The notes under the pieces: generated by a model
The model's database searches: none
Told to the model about the DNA's origin: nothing
What the model saw: only the letters and a program-made list of their open reading frames with translations
Translations under genes and position numbers: made by a program
Shown: positions 52,221 to 61,072 of the stretch, piece by piece
How the letters are laid out: every line of letters begins with the position of its first letter
Numbering within the stretch: the first letter of the stretch is position 1
Assembly: GCF_014648475.1 (NCBI RefSeq)
Contig: NZ_BMRE01000031.1
Span: 34,374-98,373, forward strand
DNA from: Lentzea flava
GTDB lineage: Bacteria; Actinomycetota; Actinomycetes; Mycobacteriales; Pseudonocardiaceae
Direction of reading: 5' to 3'
Length of the DNA: 64,000 nt

Positions 52221-53192
52221 ATGCGCGCGCTTACGGTGGATCTTGCACGAGCCGGGTCTTTGTCGTTGACCGAACTGCCCGACCCCGTGCCGGGTCCGGA
52301 CGAGCTGCTGGTGGAAGGACTGGCCATCGGTATCTGCGGAACCGACCGCGAGATCGTGCGCGGTGAGTTCGGTACCGGTGGGACTCTCGTGATCGGACAC
52401 GAGTCGCTGGGCAGGGTGATCAGCGGACCGGGGTTCGAGCCCGGCTCGCTGGTGGCAGGGGTGGTGCGGCGGCCGGACCCGGTGCCGTGCGTGGCGTGTG
52501 CGCGCGGGGAGTTCGACATGTGCCGCAACGGTCAGTACACCGAGCGAGGGATCACCGGCCTCGACGGCTACGCCTCGACGTTGTGGACAGTGCCTGCCGC
52601 TTATGCCGTCGGTGTCAGCTCTGCGACAGGTGTGCTCGTGGAGCCGGCTTCGGTGGTCGTCAAGGCGTGGGAGCGGCTGGATCAGCTGGCGCTGTTCCCG
52701 TTCGAGAGCGTGCTGGTCACCGGTGCCGGGCCGATCGGGCTGCTGGCGGCGTTGATCGGGGTGCAGCGCGGGCTGGACGTGCACGTGTTCGACCTGGCCG
52801 AGTCCGGCCCGAAGCCGGACCTCGTGGAGTCGCTGGGCGCGACCTACCACCGGAAGCTCCCCGATCACCCGGTGGTGATCGAGGCGACCGGCGCGCCCTC
52901 GCTGGTCGCGCAGCTGCTCGGGCGGGACCTGGTGTGTCTCACCGGCGTTCCGTCCACCGAGGTCGTGCCGGTGGATCTCGGGCAGGCGAACCGGGATCTG
53001 GTGCTGCGCAACGGGATCGTGTTCGGGACGGTCAACTCGAACGTGCGGCACTACCGGGAGGCGTCGGCCGTGCTGGACCGGGCGGACGACGCCTGGCTGT
53101 CGGCGATGATCACTCGGCGAGTTCCGCTGGAGTCCTGTGTGGAGGCTTTCGAGCAGCGGCCGGGAGATGTGAAAGTGGTGCTGGAGCTGTGA
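52221..53192 (+). CDS. zinc-dependent glucose/alcohol dehydrogenase
   Basis: 323-residue medium-chain dehydrogenase. Catalytic zinc ligands in GLAIGICGTDREIVRG and IGHESLGRV, structural cysteines in PVPCVACARGEFDMCRNGQYTERGI, a pattern shared with glucose 1-dehydrogenases, and the cofactor motif VTGAGPIGLLAALIG. The start at 52221 fits the family; an in-frame ATG at 52203 is possible. No clear ribosome site is seen. Divergent from the glucanase, so it may use the liberated glucose; that is a guess. Confidence 0.82.
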   Translation: MRALTVDLARAGSLSLTELPDPVPGPDELLVEGLAIGICGTDREIVRGEFGTGGTLVIGHESLGRVISGPGFEPGSLVAGVVRRPDPVPCVACARGEFDMCRNGQYTERGITGLDGYASTLWTVPAAYAVGVSSATGVLVEPASVVVKAWERLDQLALFPFESVLVTGAGPIGLLAALIGVQRGLDVHVFDLAESGPKPDLVESLGATYHRKLPDHPVVIEATGAPSLVAQLLGRDLVCLTGVPSTEVVPVDLGQANRDLVLRNGIVFGTVNSNVRHYREASAVLDRADDAWLSAMITRRVPLESCVEAFEQRPGDVKVVLEL

Positions 53193-53230
53193 GCACGGCG
53201 TGAGAGCCTCAGCCTCCTAGGATGCGAGGC

Positions 53231-54154
53231 GTGGAACTGCGCCAGCTCCGGTACTTCCTCGCGGTCGCGGACGAGCTGCACTTCGGCCGGGCGGCGGCAC
53301 GCCTGCTGATCGCGGGACCGTCGTTGTCGCAGCAGATCAAGGCGCTCGAACGGGACCTCGGCGTGGCGCTGTTCGCCCGCGACCGCCGCACCGTCGCCCT
53401 CACCGCCGCCGGTGCCGCGCTGGTGCCCGAGGTGCGGGCGTTGCTGGAACGGGCCGATGAGCTGCAACGGCACGCACGCCAGCTGTCCGGGTCACGGCCG
53501 GTGCGGATCGGGTACGTGAACTGGCTGCCGTCGGACCTGAGCGCGCGCACGGCCGGGATCGCGCAGCTCTACGTGGACGCGTGGGTCGTGCCCTCGCACC
53601 AGCAGGCGGCGCGGGTCGCCGACGGCAGCCTCGACCTGGCCGTGTGCTGGATCCGCAGGGCCGACGCCGCCCAGCTGGGGCTGACGACGCGGTTGCTCGG
53701 GGTCGATCGGCTGTACGCGGTGGCGGTGGGCACGGACACGAGCCCGGTGCGGGCCGCGGACATCGCGGTGCTCGTGGACGACGACATCACGTCGTGGCAG
53801 TCCTGGAACGACTACGCCGAGGAGTTCGCCGCGGACACCGGCGCTCGCGTCCGGCGCATCCACAACGGCGCCATCACCGGTCCGGCGTTCTTCGACCACG
53901 TGCGGGTGTGCACGACGCCGGTGCTCAACTCGCCGAAGGGCCAGACGACGCCGTTGCCGCCCGATCTCGTGCAGCGGCCCGTCGTCGACCCCGAGGTGCT
54001 GTGGACGTGGTCGCTGGTGTGGCGCAAGGACGAGAGTCGGGCGGACGTGATCGCGGCCGCCGAGGCGATCACGCGGGACGTCGGCGATCTCGGGCTGCAC
54101 CGCGACGGGGTCTGGCTGCCCGCCGACGACCCGCACCGCGCGCTGGGAGGCTGA
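53231..54154 (+). CDS. LysR family transcriptional regulator
   Basis: 307 residues: helix-turn-helix ELRQLRYFLAVADELHFGRAA through LSQQIKALERDLGVALFARDRR, then a substrate-binding-protein-like effector domain. GTG 53231 fits the family N-terminus; ATG 53222 is an alternative. The SDR and NTF2-like genes downstream on the same strand are its likely targets. A GC hairpin covers its stop codon. Confidence 0.9.
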   Translation: MELRQLRYFLAVADELHFGRAAARLLIAGPSLSQQIKALERDLGVALFARDRRTVALTAAGAALVPEVRALLERADELQRHARQLSGSRPVRIGYVNWLPSDLSARTAGIAQLYVDAWVVPSHQQAARVADGSLDLAVCWIRRADAAQLGLTTRLLGVDRLYAVAVGTDTSPVRAADIAVLVDDDITSWQSWNDYAEEFAADTGARVRRIHNGAITGPAFFDHVRVCTTPVLNSPKGQTTPLPPDLVQRPVVDPEVLWTWSLVWRKDESRADVIAAAEAITRDVGDLGLHRDGVWLPADDPHRALGG

Positions 54155-54161
54155 GCCTCCC
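54145..54161 (+). terminator. hairpin over the lysR stop codon
   Basis: GGGAGGCTGAGCCTCCC is a perfect 7-base stem around the TGA stop of the LysR gene. It has no T-run, so it is a weak terminator candidate. Confidence 0.5.
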
Positions 54162-54262
54162 ACGAAGGAGAAAACAGGTCGCAATTCCGTGAAATGAACT
54201 CGGGAGTGCGAGCGGTTGTGGCTGTCAGTTCCACAACTTCTCCTTCGAAAGCGAGCAAGGAA

Positions 54263-54964
54263 ATGAGCAACAAGGTGGCCGTCGTCACGGGTGCGTCGCA
54301 GGGAATCGGCGCGGCGCTCGTCCCGGCCTATCGCAAGCTCGGGTATTCGGTCGTGGCGGTGTCGAGGTCCATCGATTCCTCCGACGATCCGGAAGTGCTG
54401 GCGATCCGGGCCGATCTGGCCCAGCCGGGGGAGGGTGCGCGGGTCGTCCGTGCGGCGCTCGCGCGGTTCGGCCGGGTCGACACGCTCGTCAACAACGCGG
54501 GGATCTTCGTCGCGAAGCCGTTCACCGAGTACACCGACGAGGACTTCGCCGCCGTCACCGGCACGAACCTGGTCGGCTTCTTCGACATCACCCGCAGCGC
54601 CGTCGCGGCGATGCAGGAGAGCGGCGGGCACGTGGTGAACGTGTCCACGGCACTGGTCGACCACGCGTTGTCGGCCGTCCCGTCCGCGCTGGCGTCGCTG
54701 ACCAAGGGCGGTCTGAACGCCGTCACCAGGTCGCTGGCGGTCGAGTACGCCACCAGGAACATCCGCTTCAACGCGGTCGCGCTCGGCATCATCCGCACCC
54801 CGATGCACGCGCCGGAGACCCACGAGGCGCTGGCCGGGCTGCACCCGGTCGGGCGGATCGGCGACATCTCCGACGTCGTCGACGCGATCACGTTCCTCGA
54901 GCAGGCCGGCTTCGTGACGGGCGAGATCCTGCACGTCGACGGCGGCCAGAGCGCGGGGCACTGA
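54263..54964 (+). CDS. SDR family oxidoreductase lacking the catalytic tyrosine
   Basis: 233-residue short-chain dehydrogenase: TGASQGIGAAL cofactor motif, NNAG at about 80, VNVSTALVDHAL with Ser. The usual YxxxK region reads VPSALASLTKGGLNA, where Lys is kept but the Tyr position is Ala. A subgroup of SDR proteins shares this change, so it may use another proton donor or not be a classical reductase. AAGGAA precedes ATG 54263. Next gene starts after 1 base. Confidence 0.85.
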   Translation: MSNKVAVVTGASQGIGAALVPAYRKLGYSVVAVSRSIDSSDDPEVLAIRADLAQPGEGARVVRAALARFGRVDTLVNNAGIFVAKPFTEYTDEDFAAVTGTNLVGFFDITRSAVAAMQESGGHVVNVSTALVDHALSAVPSALASLTKGGLNAVTRSLAVEYATRNIRFNAVALGIIRTPMHAPETHEALAGLHPVGRIGDISDVVDAITFLEQAGFVTGEILHVDGGQSAGH

Positions 54965-54965
54965 C

Positions 54966-55301
54966 ATGGCCGTCACCGACGTCATGGACCGGTGGAAGGA
55001 CGCCGTGGACGCGCACGAACCGGAGCGCGTGGCCGCGAACTTCACCGAGGACGCGATTTTCCAGGGACTCAAGCCCTACGGAGTCGGGCGGGAAGCAATC
55101 GCCCGGTACTACGATTCTCAGCCTTTTGGACTGAAAGCGGAGTACGAGGTTCTCGAAACGCGGCAGCTCGCCGAGGATTTGGTCCTCGGCTACCTGGAAG
55201 TCGATTTCTCGTTCGTCGACCGGCCGACGATCACCGTGAACCTGAGCGTGCTGATCAAGGGAGACCTGATAGCGCACTACCAGGTCTCCCGTCTCGGCTA
55301 G
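54966..55301 (+). CDS. NTF2-like (SnoaL-type) small protein
   Basis: 111-residue alpha+beta barrel protein: RWKDAVDAHEPERVAANFTEDAIFQGL and the closing strand TVNLSVLIKGDLIAHYQVS. Such proteins are cyclases, isomerases or ligand-binding partners. It directly follows the SDR gene and overlaps the convergent GH65 stop by 4 bases. Confidence 0.85.
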   Translation: MAVTDVMDRWKDAVDAHEPERVAANFTEDAIFQGLKPYGVGREAIARYYDSQPFGLKAEYEVLETRQLAEDLVLGYLEVDFSFVDRPTITVNLSVLIKGDLIAHYQVSRLG

Positions 55302-57622
55302 TGCCTGCGCGGCTCCCGGCCGAACGGCGACCTCGGCCGTTCGAGTTCGGGAGCCGCCGGGATCGGCATGGTCACCGGGTTGCCCGCCGTGATGGTGATC
55401 GGCTCGCCGTGGTGCTTCGTCCTGAGCTCGGTGCCGTCCACGATCCGGTAGGTGGCCTCGGTCGCGCACACGTCGATGGCGATCCTGGTGCCCCGGAACG
55501 CCATCCGGAACGAGAACCGGGTGAGCGCCTCCGGGAGCCGGGGCGCGAAGGTCAGTTCGCCGCCGTGGTCGCGCATGCCGCCGAACCCGGCCACCAGCGC
55601 CATCCAGGCGCCCGCCAGCGACGCCATGTGCAGGCCGTTGTTGACGTTGTCGTGCAGGTCGTGCAGGTCGGTGAACGCGGCCTCGACGAGGTAGTCGAAC
55701 GCCAGCCCGAGGTGGCCGACCTCCGCGGCCAGCACGGCCTGGGTGCCCGCCGACAACGACGAGTCCCGCACGGTCCTGGCCTCGTAGTAGGCGAAGTTGC
55801 GGGCCTTCTCCTCCGGCGTGAACACGTCGCCGCGCACGTGCATCGCGAGCACGAGGTCCGCCTGCTTCACCACCTGGCGGCGGTACAGGTCGAAGTACGG
55901 GTAATGCAGCAGCAGCGGATACTTGTCCTCCGGCGTGTTCTCGAAGTCCCACTCCGCGTGCTTGGTCCAGTTGTCCGCCTGCGGGTGCACCTCGAGCATC
56001 TCGTCGTAGGGAACCGCCATCTCGTCGGCGGCGCGGCGCCAGGCCGCGATCTCGTCCTCGGTGGCGTTGGCCTTGTCCGGGTGGCGTTCCGCGGCGTCGG
56101 CGGCTGCGCGCAGGTTCTGCTGGGCGATCAGGTTGGTGTAGACGTTGTTGTCCACGATCGCCGAGTACTCGTCCGGGCCCGTGACGCCGTCGATGCGGAA
56201 GCCGTCGTGCCGGTCGTGGTGGCCGAGCGACAACCACAGCCGTGCGGTCTCCGTGAGGATCTCGGTGGCCTCGTCGCGGTCGAAGCACTCGTCGTTCGTG
56301 GCGTTGAGGTACTGCTGGGTGGCGTAGGCGACGTCACCGGAGACGTGGAACGCGGCCGTCCCCGCCGGCCAGTACGCGCTGCACTCGGCGCCGTTGATCG
56401 AACGCCACGGGAACGCGGCGCCCTTGAGCCCCAGCACTTTCGCGCGGTCGCGGGCCTTGTCCAATGTGGAGTGACGCCACCGCAGCGCGTCGCGGGCGGC
56501 GTCGGGCAACGTGTAGGTGAGCACCGGGAGCACGAACATCTCGGTGTCCCAGAACGCGTGGCCGTCGTAGCCGGGGCCGGTGAGACCTTTTCCGGGAATG
56601 GCACGGGTTTCACCGCGGGCACCGGCCTGCAGGATGTGGAACAGCGCGAACCTGATCGCCTGCTGCAGCTCGTCGTCGCCCTCGATCTCGATGTCGGCGA
56701 CCTGCCAGAAGTCGTCGAGGAAGTCCCGCTGCTCCTGGAGAAGCCCCTCCCAGCCGGTCTGCAGCGCCCCGGCGAGCGCCGCTTCGACCTGCGCGCGCAG
56801 CGCGGGCGTGGAGCGCTTGCCGGACCAGCCGTAGCCCAGGTACTTGGCCAGCTTCAGGCAGGAGCCCCCCGCGACGTCGACGGCCGCGGTGAAGCGGGCG
56901 AGATCGGCTTCGGCGCGGATGTCCGTGCGGACGTCGACGCCTCCCGCGACGTCGATCTCGTGGTCCATCGCGGCGGCCATGCGCAGGCCGGACACCTTGG
57001 TGTGGTGGCACAGCACCGCCCGCGTCTTCTCGGCCATCGTGAAGTCGTTGACCAGCGGCGACTCCAGCGCGGCCGCGACGCGGGGATCGTTGGTCCGGTG
57101 GATGGTCGGCTCGTTGGCCAGCAGGTCGGACTGCACGACGAGCTGCACGTCGTCCATCGGCTCGACCTCGTACCGGATGGCGGCGACCGCGCGCTGCGTG
57201 AACGACACGAGCCGTTCGCTGCGCACGATCACACGGCGACCGGTCGGCGACTCCCAGAGCGTGCGGCGGCGCAGCGTGCCGGTGCGGAAGTCGAGGACGC
57301 GTTCGTGCTCGATCGCGTTGCCGTAGCGCATGTCCAGCGGCTCGTCCTCGACCAGCAACCGGATGATCTTGCCGTCGGTCACGTTCACGACGGTCTGGCC
57401 GGCCTCGGGATAGCCGTAGCCCGCTTCCCCGTACGGCAGCTGGTGTTCCTCGTAGAAGCCGTTGAGGTACGTGCCGGGAAGGCCGCGCGGCTCGCCCTCG
57501 TCGAGGGTGCCGCGCATGCCGATGTGGCCGTTGGACAACGCGAACGTCGACTCGGTGCGGTGCAGCTGGTCCACGGCGAGGCCCTGCCAGCGCAGCTGCC
57601 ACGGTTCGATGGCGTAGCTCAT
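55298..57622 (-). CDS. GH65 glycoside phosphorylase (maltose/trehalose/kojibiose type)
   Basis: 774-residue enzyme cleaving an alpha-glucoside with phosphate to give beta-glucose 1-phosphate. N-terminal beta-sandwich (TFALSNGHIGMRGTLDEGEP), (alpha/alpha)6 barrel with GYDGHAFWDTEMFVLPVLTY and the general acid Glu in DGVTGPDEYSAIVDNNVYTN, phosphate-site segment SSLSAGTQAVLAAEVGH, C-terminal sheet. ATG at 57622 overlaps the beta-phosphoglucomutase stop by 4 bases. Which disaccharide is used cannot be told. Trehalose hydrolase activity is an alternative in actinobacteria. Confidence 0.9.
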   Translation of the reverse strand: MSYAIEPWQLRWQGLAVDQLHRTESTFALSNGHIGMRGTLDEGEPRGLPGTYLNGFYEEHQLPYGEAGYGYPEAGQTVVNVTDGKIIRLLVEDEPLDMRYGNAIEHERVLDFRTGTLRRRTLWESPTGRRVIVRSERLVSFTQRAVAAIRYEVEPMDDVQLVVQSDLLANEPTIHRTNDPRVAAALESPLVNDFTMAEKTRAVLCHHTKVSGLRMAAAMDHEIDVAGGVDVRTDIRAEADLARFTAAVDVAGGSCLKLAKYLGYGWSGKRSTPALRAQVEAALAGALQTGWEGLLQEQRDFLDDFWQVADIEIEGDDELQQAIRFALFHILQAGARGETRAIPGKGLTGPGYDGHAFWDTEMFVLPVLTYTLPDAARDALRWRHSTLDKARDRAKVLGLKGAAFPWRSINGAECSAYWPAGTAAFHVSGDVAYATQQYLNATNDECFDRDEATEILTETARLWLSLGHHDRHDGFRIDGVTGPDEYSAIVDNNVYTNLIAQQNLRAAADAAERHPDKANATEDEIAAWRRAADEMAVPYDEMLEVHPQADNWTKHAEWDFENTPEDKYPLLLHYPYFDLYRRQVVKQADLVLAMHVRGDVFTPEEKARNFAYYEARTVRDSSLSAGTQAVLAAEVGHLGLAFDYLVEAAFTDLHDLHDNVNNGLHMASLAGAWMALVAGFGGMRDHGGELTFAPRLPEALTRFSFRMAFRGTRIAIDVCATEATYRIVDGTELRTKHHGEPITITAGNPVTMPIPAAPELERPRSPFGREPRRH

Positions 57623-58296
57623 GACAGCAGCTCGTCGAGCTCGTTGACGACCACGTCGGCGCCGTTGGTCTTGAGCGCCTCCGCCTGGTTGCCGCGGTTC
57701 ACGCCGACGACGAACCCGAAGCCGCCCTTGTGGCCCGCCGCGACACCGGCGAGCGCGTCCTCGTAGACGGCGGCGTTCTCCGGCGGCGTTTTGAGCCTTC
57801 TGGCGCCTTCGAGGAACGAGTCCGGTTCCGGTTTGCCGTGCAGGTTCGACGCGACGATCACGTTGCCGTCCACCAAAGCGTCGACGTAGTCCAAAAGGTT
57901 GCCCGCGCGCAGCACGCGCATGGCGTTGGCCGACGACGTGACCACGCCGATGGGCACACCGGCCTCGCGCGCGGCCTGGAGGTAACGGACCGAACCGGGG
58001 TAGGGCGTGATGCCCTCCTCGTCGATGATCTGGTTGACCAGGTCGTTCTTCTGGTCGCCGATCCGGCGGATCTCGTCCTCCTGCGGGGTGAGGCCGCGGG
58101 AGGCGAGGAAGCTGCGGACGCCGTCGTAGCGCGGCTTGCCGTCGACGTAGGCGAGGTAGTCCTGCTCGCTGAACGGCTGGCCCATGCTCTCGAACGTCTG
58201 CTTCCACGCCTTGCGGTGCAGGACCGCCGTGCTGGTGAGCACGCCGTCGAGGTCGAACAGCAACGCCGTGATCTTCTCCGGGATGCCGAGGCTCAT
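57619..58296 (-). CDS. pgmB: beta-phosphoglucomutase family HAD hydrolase
   Basis: 225-residue HAD enzyme converting beta-glucose 1-phosphate to glucose 6-phosphate. LLFDLDGVLTSTAVLHRKAWK holds the nucleophile and acid aspartates, VVTSSANAM motif II, Lys in LHGKPEPDSFLEGA, and VYEDALAGVAAGHKGGFGFVVGV motif IV. It starts at 58296 and is coupled to the GH65 gene, whose product it uses. Confidence 0.9.
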   Translation of the reverse strand: MSLGIPEKITALLFDLDGVLTSTAVLHRKAWKQTFESMGQPFSEQDYLAYVDGKPRYDGVRSFLASRGLTPQEDEIRRIGDQKNDLVNQIIDEEGITPYPGSVRYLQAAREAGVPIGVVTSSANAMRVLRAGNLLDYVDALVDGNVIVASNLHGKPEPDSFLEGARRLKTPPENAAVYEDALAGVAAGHKGGFGFVVGVNRGNQAEALKTNGADVVVNELDELLS

Positions 58297-58303
58297 GCTT
58301 CGA

Positions 58304-58531
58304 TCATGCACCCGTCTCGTCGTCCTCGCCGCTCTCCGGCCGTTCCTCCGCGAGACGCTCGTCGAGGGGGCGCGGGTGGGCCTGCTCGTACTCGGTCATC
58401 CCGTACTTGTCGGACTCCGCCCAGCCCTCCTCCGGCTCGGTCTCCAGCGGGTCGTGCTTGATGTTGTCCTCGTCCAGGGCCTCGAAGTCCTCGGTGTCCT
58501 CGGAGATGTACGCACCACGTTCTTCGCTCAT
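58304..58531 (-). CDS. DUF5709 small acidic protein
   Basis: 75-residue, very acidic protein with the DUF5709 layout: YISEDTEDFEALDEDNIKHD, then LETEPEEGWAESDKYGMTEYE and PLDERLAEE. No cysteines or membrane helix. It precedes pgmB by 7 bases on the same strand. Function unknown; the family is common in actinomycetes and looks intrinsically disordered. Confidence 0.75.
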   Translation of the reverse strand: MSEERGAYISEDTEDFEALDEDNIKHDPLETEPEEGWAESDKYGMTEYEQAHPRPLDERLAEERPESGEDDETGA

Positions 58532-58556
58532 GTCCTGGGCAATACCCAGTTCGGCC

Positions 58557-59258
58557 CTATCCGATGCTTTGGCCGACGAGCGAGCCGATGCCGTACGTGA
58601 CACCCATGGCGATCAGTCCACCCACGACGTTGCGGACGATCGCGCGCTGCCGCGGCGCCCCGCTCAGCCTGGCGCTGACGTAACCGGTCAGCGCGAGGGT
58701 GGCGACCGCGGCCACGACGGTGATCGGGACGCGGAGGCTGGTCGGGCTGAGGATGATCGCGGCGAGGGGCAGCAGGGCGCCGACGGTGAACGAGATGAAG
58801 CTCGCGATGGCCGCACCCCACGGGTTGGTGAGCTCGTCCGGGTCGATGCCGAGCTCCGCCTCGGCGTGGGCGGCCAGGGCGTCGTGCCGGGTGAGCTGCT
58901 GGGCGACCTCGTGCGCGGTTTCCGGGTCGAGCCCCTTCTCCTGGTAGATGTCGGCGAGCTCCTCCAGTTCCTCCTCCGGCATCTCCTTGAGCTCCCGGCG
59001 CTCCCTGGCGAGCAGGGCGCGTTCGGCGTCGCGCTGGCTGCTGACGGAGACGTACTCGCCCGACGCCATGGACATCGCGCCCGCGAAGAGCCCGGCGAGG
59101 CCCGCGACGAGGATCTGGGCCTTGTCCGTGGTGGCACCGGCGACACCCACGACGAGGCTGGCCGTGGAGACGATGCCGTCGTTCGCGCCGAGAACCCCCG
59201 CGCGCAGCCAGTTCATCCGGTCGCCGGTGACCTCGTCGTGGGGCTCGTCGTGCGTCAT
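58557..59258 (-). CDS. VIT1/CCC1 family iron/manganese transporter
   Basis: 233-residue membrane protein with five helices. Helix 1 region LRAGVLGANDGIVSTASLVVGVAGA, helix 2 FAGAMSMASGEYVSVSSQRDAE, and a cytoplasmic Glu-rich domain (RRELKEMPEEELEELADIYQEKGL) that binds metal in the plant and yeast relatives. Exports Fe2+ or Mn2+ from the cytoplasm. Its start is 23 bases from the divergent dehydrogenase. Confidence 0.92.
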   Translation of the reverse strand: MTHDEPHDEVTGDRMNWLRAGVLGANDGIVSTASLVVGVAGATTDKAQILVAGLAGLFAGAMSMASGEYVSVSSQRDAERALLARERRELKEMPEEELEELADIYQEKGLDPETAHEVAQQLTRHDALAAHAEAELGIDPDELTNPWGAAIASFISFTVGALLPLAAIILSPTSLRVPITVVAAVATLALTGYVSARLSGAPRQRAIVRNVVGGLIAMGVTYGIGSLVGQSIG

Positions 59259-59281
59259 TTCCGCAGGCTAACCTGGAGATC

Positions 59282-60241
59282 ATGCTTTCGTGGCAGACCA
59301 CGCCGCTGCGGTTGGTGGATGTCCCGGTGCCGTCGCCGGCGCCGGGGGAGCTGCTCGTGCGGGTGCTCGCCTGCGGGGTGTGCCGGACCGATCTGCACGT
59401 CGTGGACGGGGATCTGCCCGTGCACCGGCCATCGGTCGTACCTGGCCATCAGGTCGTGGGGGAGGTCGTGATCGCCGCCGGTGACTTCGTCGTCGGTGAG
59501 CGCGTGGGAATCGCCTGGTTGCGGCACACGTGCGGGTCTTGCCGGTTCTGTTTGCGCGGTGACGAGAACCTGTGCCCGTCGTCGTTGTACACCGGGTGGG
59601 ACGCTGACGGTGGTTATGCGTCTTATGCGGTCGTACCTGCTGCTTATGCGCTTCGGCTGCCGGCCGGGTATTCGAACGAGACTCTGGCGCCGTTGTTGTG
59701 CGCGGGGATCATCGGATATCGGGCGCTGAAGCGCGCCTGTGTTCCTGACGGCGGGCGATTGGGGATCTACGGGTTCGGCGGGTCTGCGCATCTGGCGGCG
59801 CAGGTGGCGGTCGCGCGTGGGTACGAGGTGCACGTGGTGACCCGTTCTGCCGCCGCTCGTGAGCTGGCCCTGTCGCTGGGGGCGGCCTCGGCCTCCGCTG
59901 ACGTCCCTCCGGTGCCGCTGGACTCGGCGGTGCTGTTCGCGCCGGCCGGGACGCTGGTGCCGGCTGCTCTGGAGGCGCTGGAACGGGGCGGGACGCTGGC
60001 GATCGCCGGGATCCACCTGTCCGACGTGCCGGGGCTGTCGTACTCGCGGCACCTGTTCCAGGAGCGGCAGGTCCGGTCGGTCACGGCGAACACGCGGGCC
60101 GACGCTCACGAGTTCCTGTCGTTCTGCGACTCGCACCGGCTGTCGGTGGCCGTGCGGCCGTACCCGCTGGCCGAGGCGAACCTGGCCCTGTCGGACCTCC
60201 GCTCCGGACGCGTGACCGGCGCGGCGGTTCTTGTGGTTTGA
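59282..60241 (+). CDS. zinc-dependent alcohol dehydrogenase
   Basis: 319-residue medium-chain dehydrogenase: catalytic zinc ligands in VLACGVCRTDLHVVDGDLP and VPGHQVVGEV, structural zinc cysteines in CGSCRFCLRGDENLC, cofactor motif IYGFGGSAHLAAQVA. It is closest to AdhA/AdhP-type enzymes with the GFGGSA variant. CTGGAG site before the ATG. The 23-base divergent gap to the VIT/CCC1 gene leaves room for only overlapping promoters. Confidence 0.9.
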   Translation: MLSWQTTPLRLVDVPVPSPAPGELLVRVLACGVCRTDLHVVDGDLPVHRPSVVPGHQVVGEVVIAAGDFVVGERVGIAWLRHTCGSCRFCLRGDENLCPSSLYTGWDADGGYASYAVVPAAYALRLPAGYSNETLAPLLCAGIIGYRALKRACVPDGGRLGIYGFGGSAHLAAQVAVARGYEVHVVTRSAAARELALSLGAASASADVPPVPLDSAVLFAPAGTLVPAALEALERGGTLAIAGIHLSDVPGLSYSRHLFQERQVRSVTANTRADAHEFLSFCDSHRLSVAVRPYPLAEANLALSDLRSGRVTGAAVLVV

Positions 60242-60268
60242 CCTGGTCAGAGGCCAGATGCTCAGTTT

Positions 60269-60308
60269 TTGTCAGACCTGCGTGGCACCATGTCGAACAG
60301 ATGTTCGT
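60269..60308 (+). promoter_or_regulatory. compound DNA-damage promoter: RecA-NDp-like element plus LexA box
   Basis: TTGTCAG at 60269-60275 is followed after 10 bases by CACCAT at 60286-60291, the spacing of RecA-NDp (PafBC-dependent) promoters. Directly after it stands TCGAACAGATGTTCGT (60293-60308), a SOS box matching GAAC-N4-GTTC with one further flanking match. The gene at 60335 starts 27 bases downstream. Confidence 0.7.
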
Positions 60309-60334
60309 GTGCGTGCTGTGGGAGGTCAGTTCCG

Positions 60335-60979
60335 ATGCAGATCGATCCGAGTCGCTGGCCGGGCCGCGTGGTGCCGTCGACCGACTCCGACGTGGACACC
60401 GCGGTCGAATCCCTGTGCGTGCGAGCCTCGTGGCCGGACGCCGACCGCCGGTGGATCCGCCGCCTGCTCGAGCCGTGGTTCAAGGCGGGCTGGAGCGTTG
60501 ACGCCCTGCTGGTGGCCGTCGACACCCGCCCGGACGGCACCCGCCAGGGCAGGCCGCGCTCCCGCGCTCAGGTGGCCCACGAGTTCCTGCGGGCCCGCCT
60601 GATGGTGTGGACGGCGGACGGCGCCCGCCTCGCCCGCCCACCCCTGACGGGCATGTCGCTGGGCGAGTGGTTCCGCGTGAACCGCCGCAACGCCGCCCTG
60701 AACGCCCCGCGCCGCGGCGGCGCCCTCGGCACGGAGGGCGAGCGTGCACGGGCGGAGTCGCGCGCCCTGGCCCACCGCCGCGACCCGGTGGAACGCAGCC
60801 GCGAGAAGGGCCGCCGCCGCCAGGAGGTGCTCGACAGCCTGCTGGTGCCGGGGCAGGAGGCGCCGTCGTTCGCCGACTCGTGGCGGCTGGTGGCCGAGCT
60901 GATCCCGGTGCCGCGGGTGTGTTCGGCGTGCGGGCACGTGCGCAACGAGGTGGCGCGTCCGGCTCATCGCGTCGCATAG
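60335..60979 (+). CDS. putative DNA-damage-inducible protein of unknown function
   Basis: 214-residue basic protein, mostly helical. The first third (VDTAVESLCVRASWPDADRRWIRRLLEPWF) is followed by SVDALLVAVDTRPDGTRQGRP, a strongly basic Arg/Ala middle, and a C-terminal CSACGHVRNE pair of cysteines like half a zinc ribbon. GGAGG stands about 9 bases before ATG 60335. No family recognised; the basic, helical build suggests DNA binding or a replication-initiator-like helix bundle. The upstream region has a RecA-NDp-like element and a LexA box. Confidence 0.65.
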   Translation: MQIDPSRWPGRVVPSTDSDVDTAVESLCVRASWPDADRRWIRRLLEPWFKAGWSVDALLVAVDTRPDGTRQGRPRSRAQVAHEFLRARLMVWTADGARLARPPLTGMSLGEWFRVNRRNAALNAPRRGGALGTEGERARAESRALAHRRDPVERSREKGRRRQEVLDSLLVPGQEAPSFADSWRLVAELIPVPRVCSACGHVRNEVARPAHRVA

Positions 60980-61072
60980 GGCTCTCACCTGCATCTTCGG
61001 TGAACGGTGATTGAACCGGGCACAGGTTGGGAACACGAGACGAGTTTCCCGTTGCCTGATGAAGGGCCCGAC

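Noticed and set aside
54263..55301. SDR plus NTF2-like pair as part of an aromatic polyketide cluster
   Set aside because: No ketosynthase, ACP or cyclase genes are near; the pair is better seen as a small LysR-linked unit.
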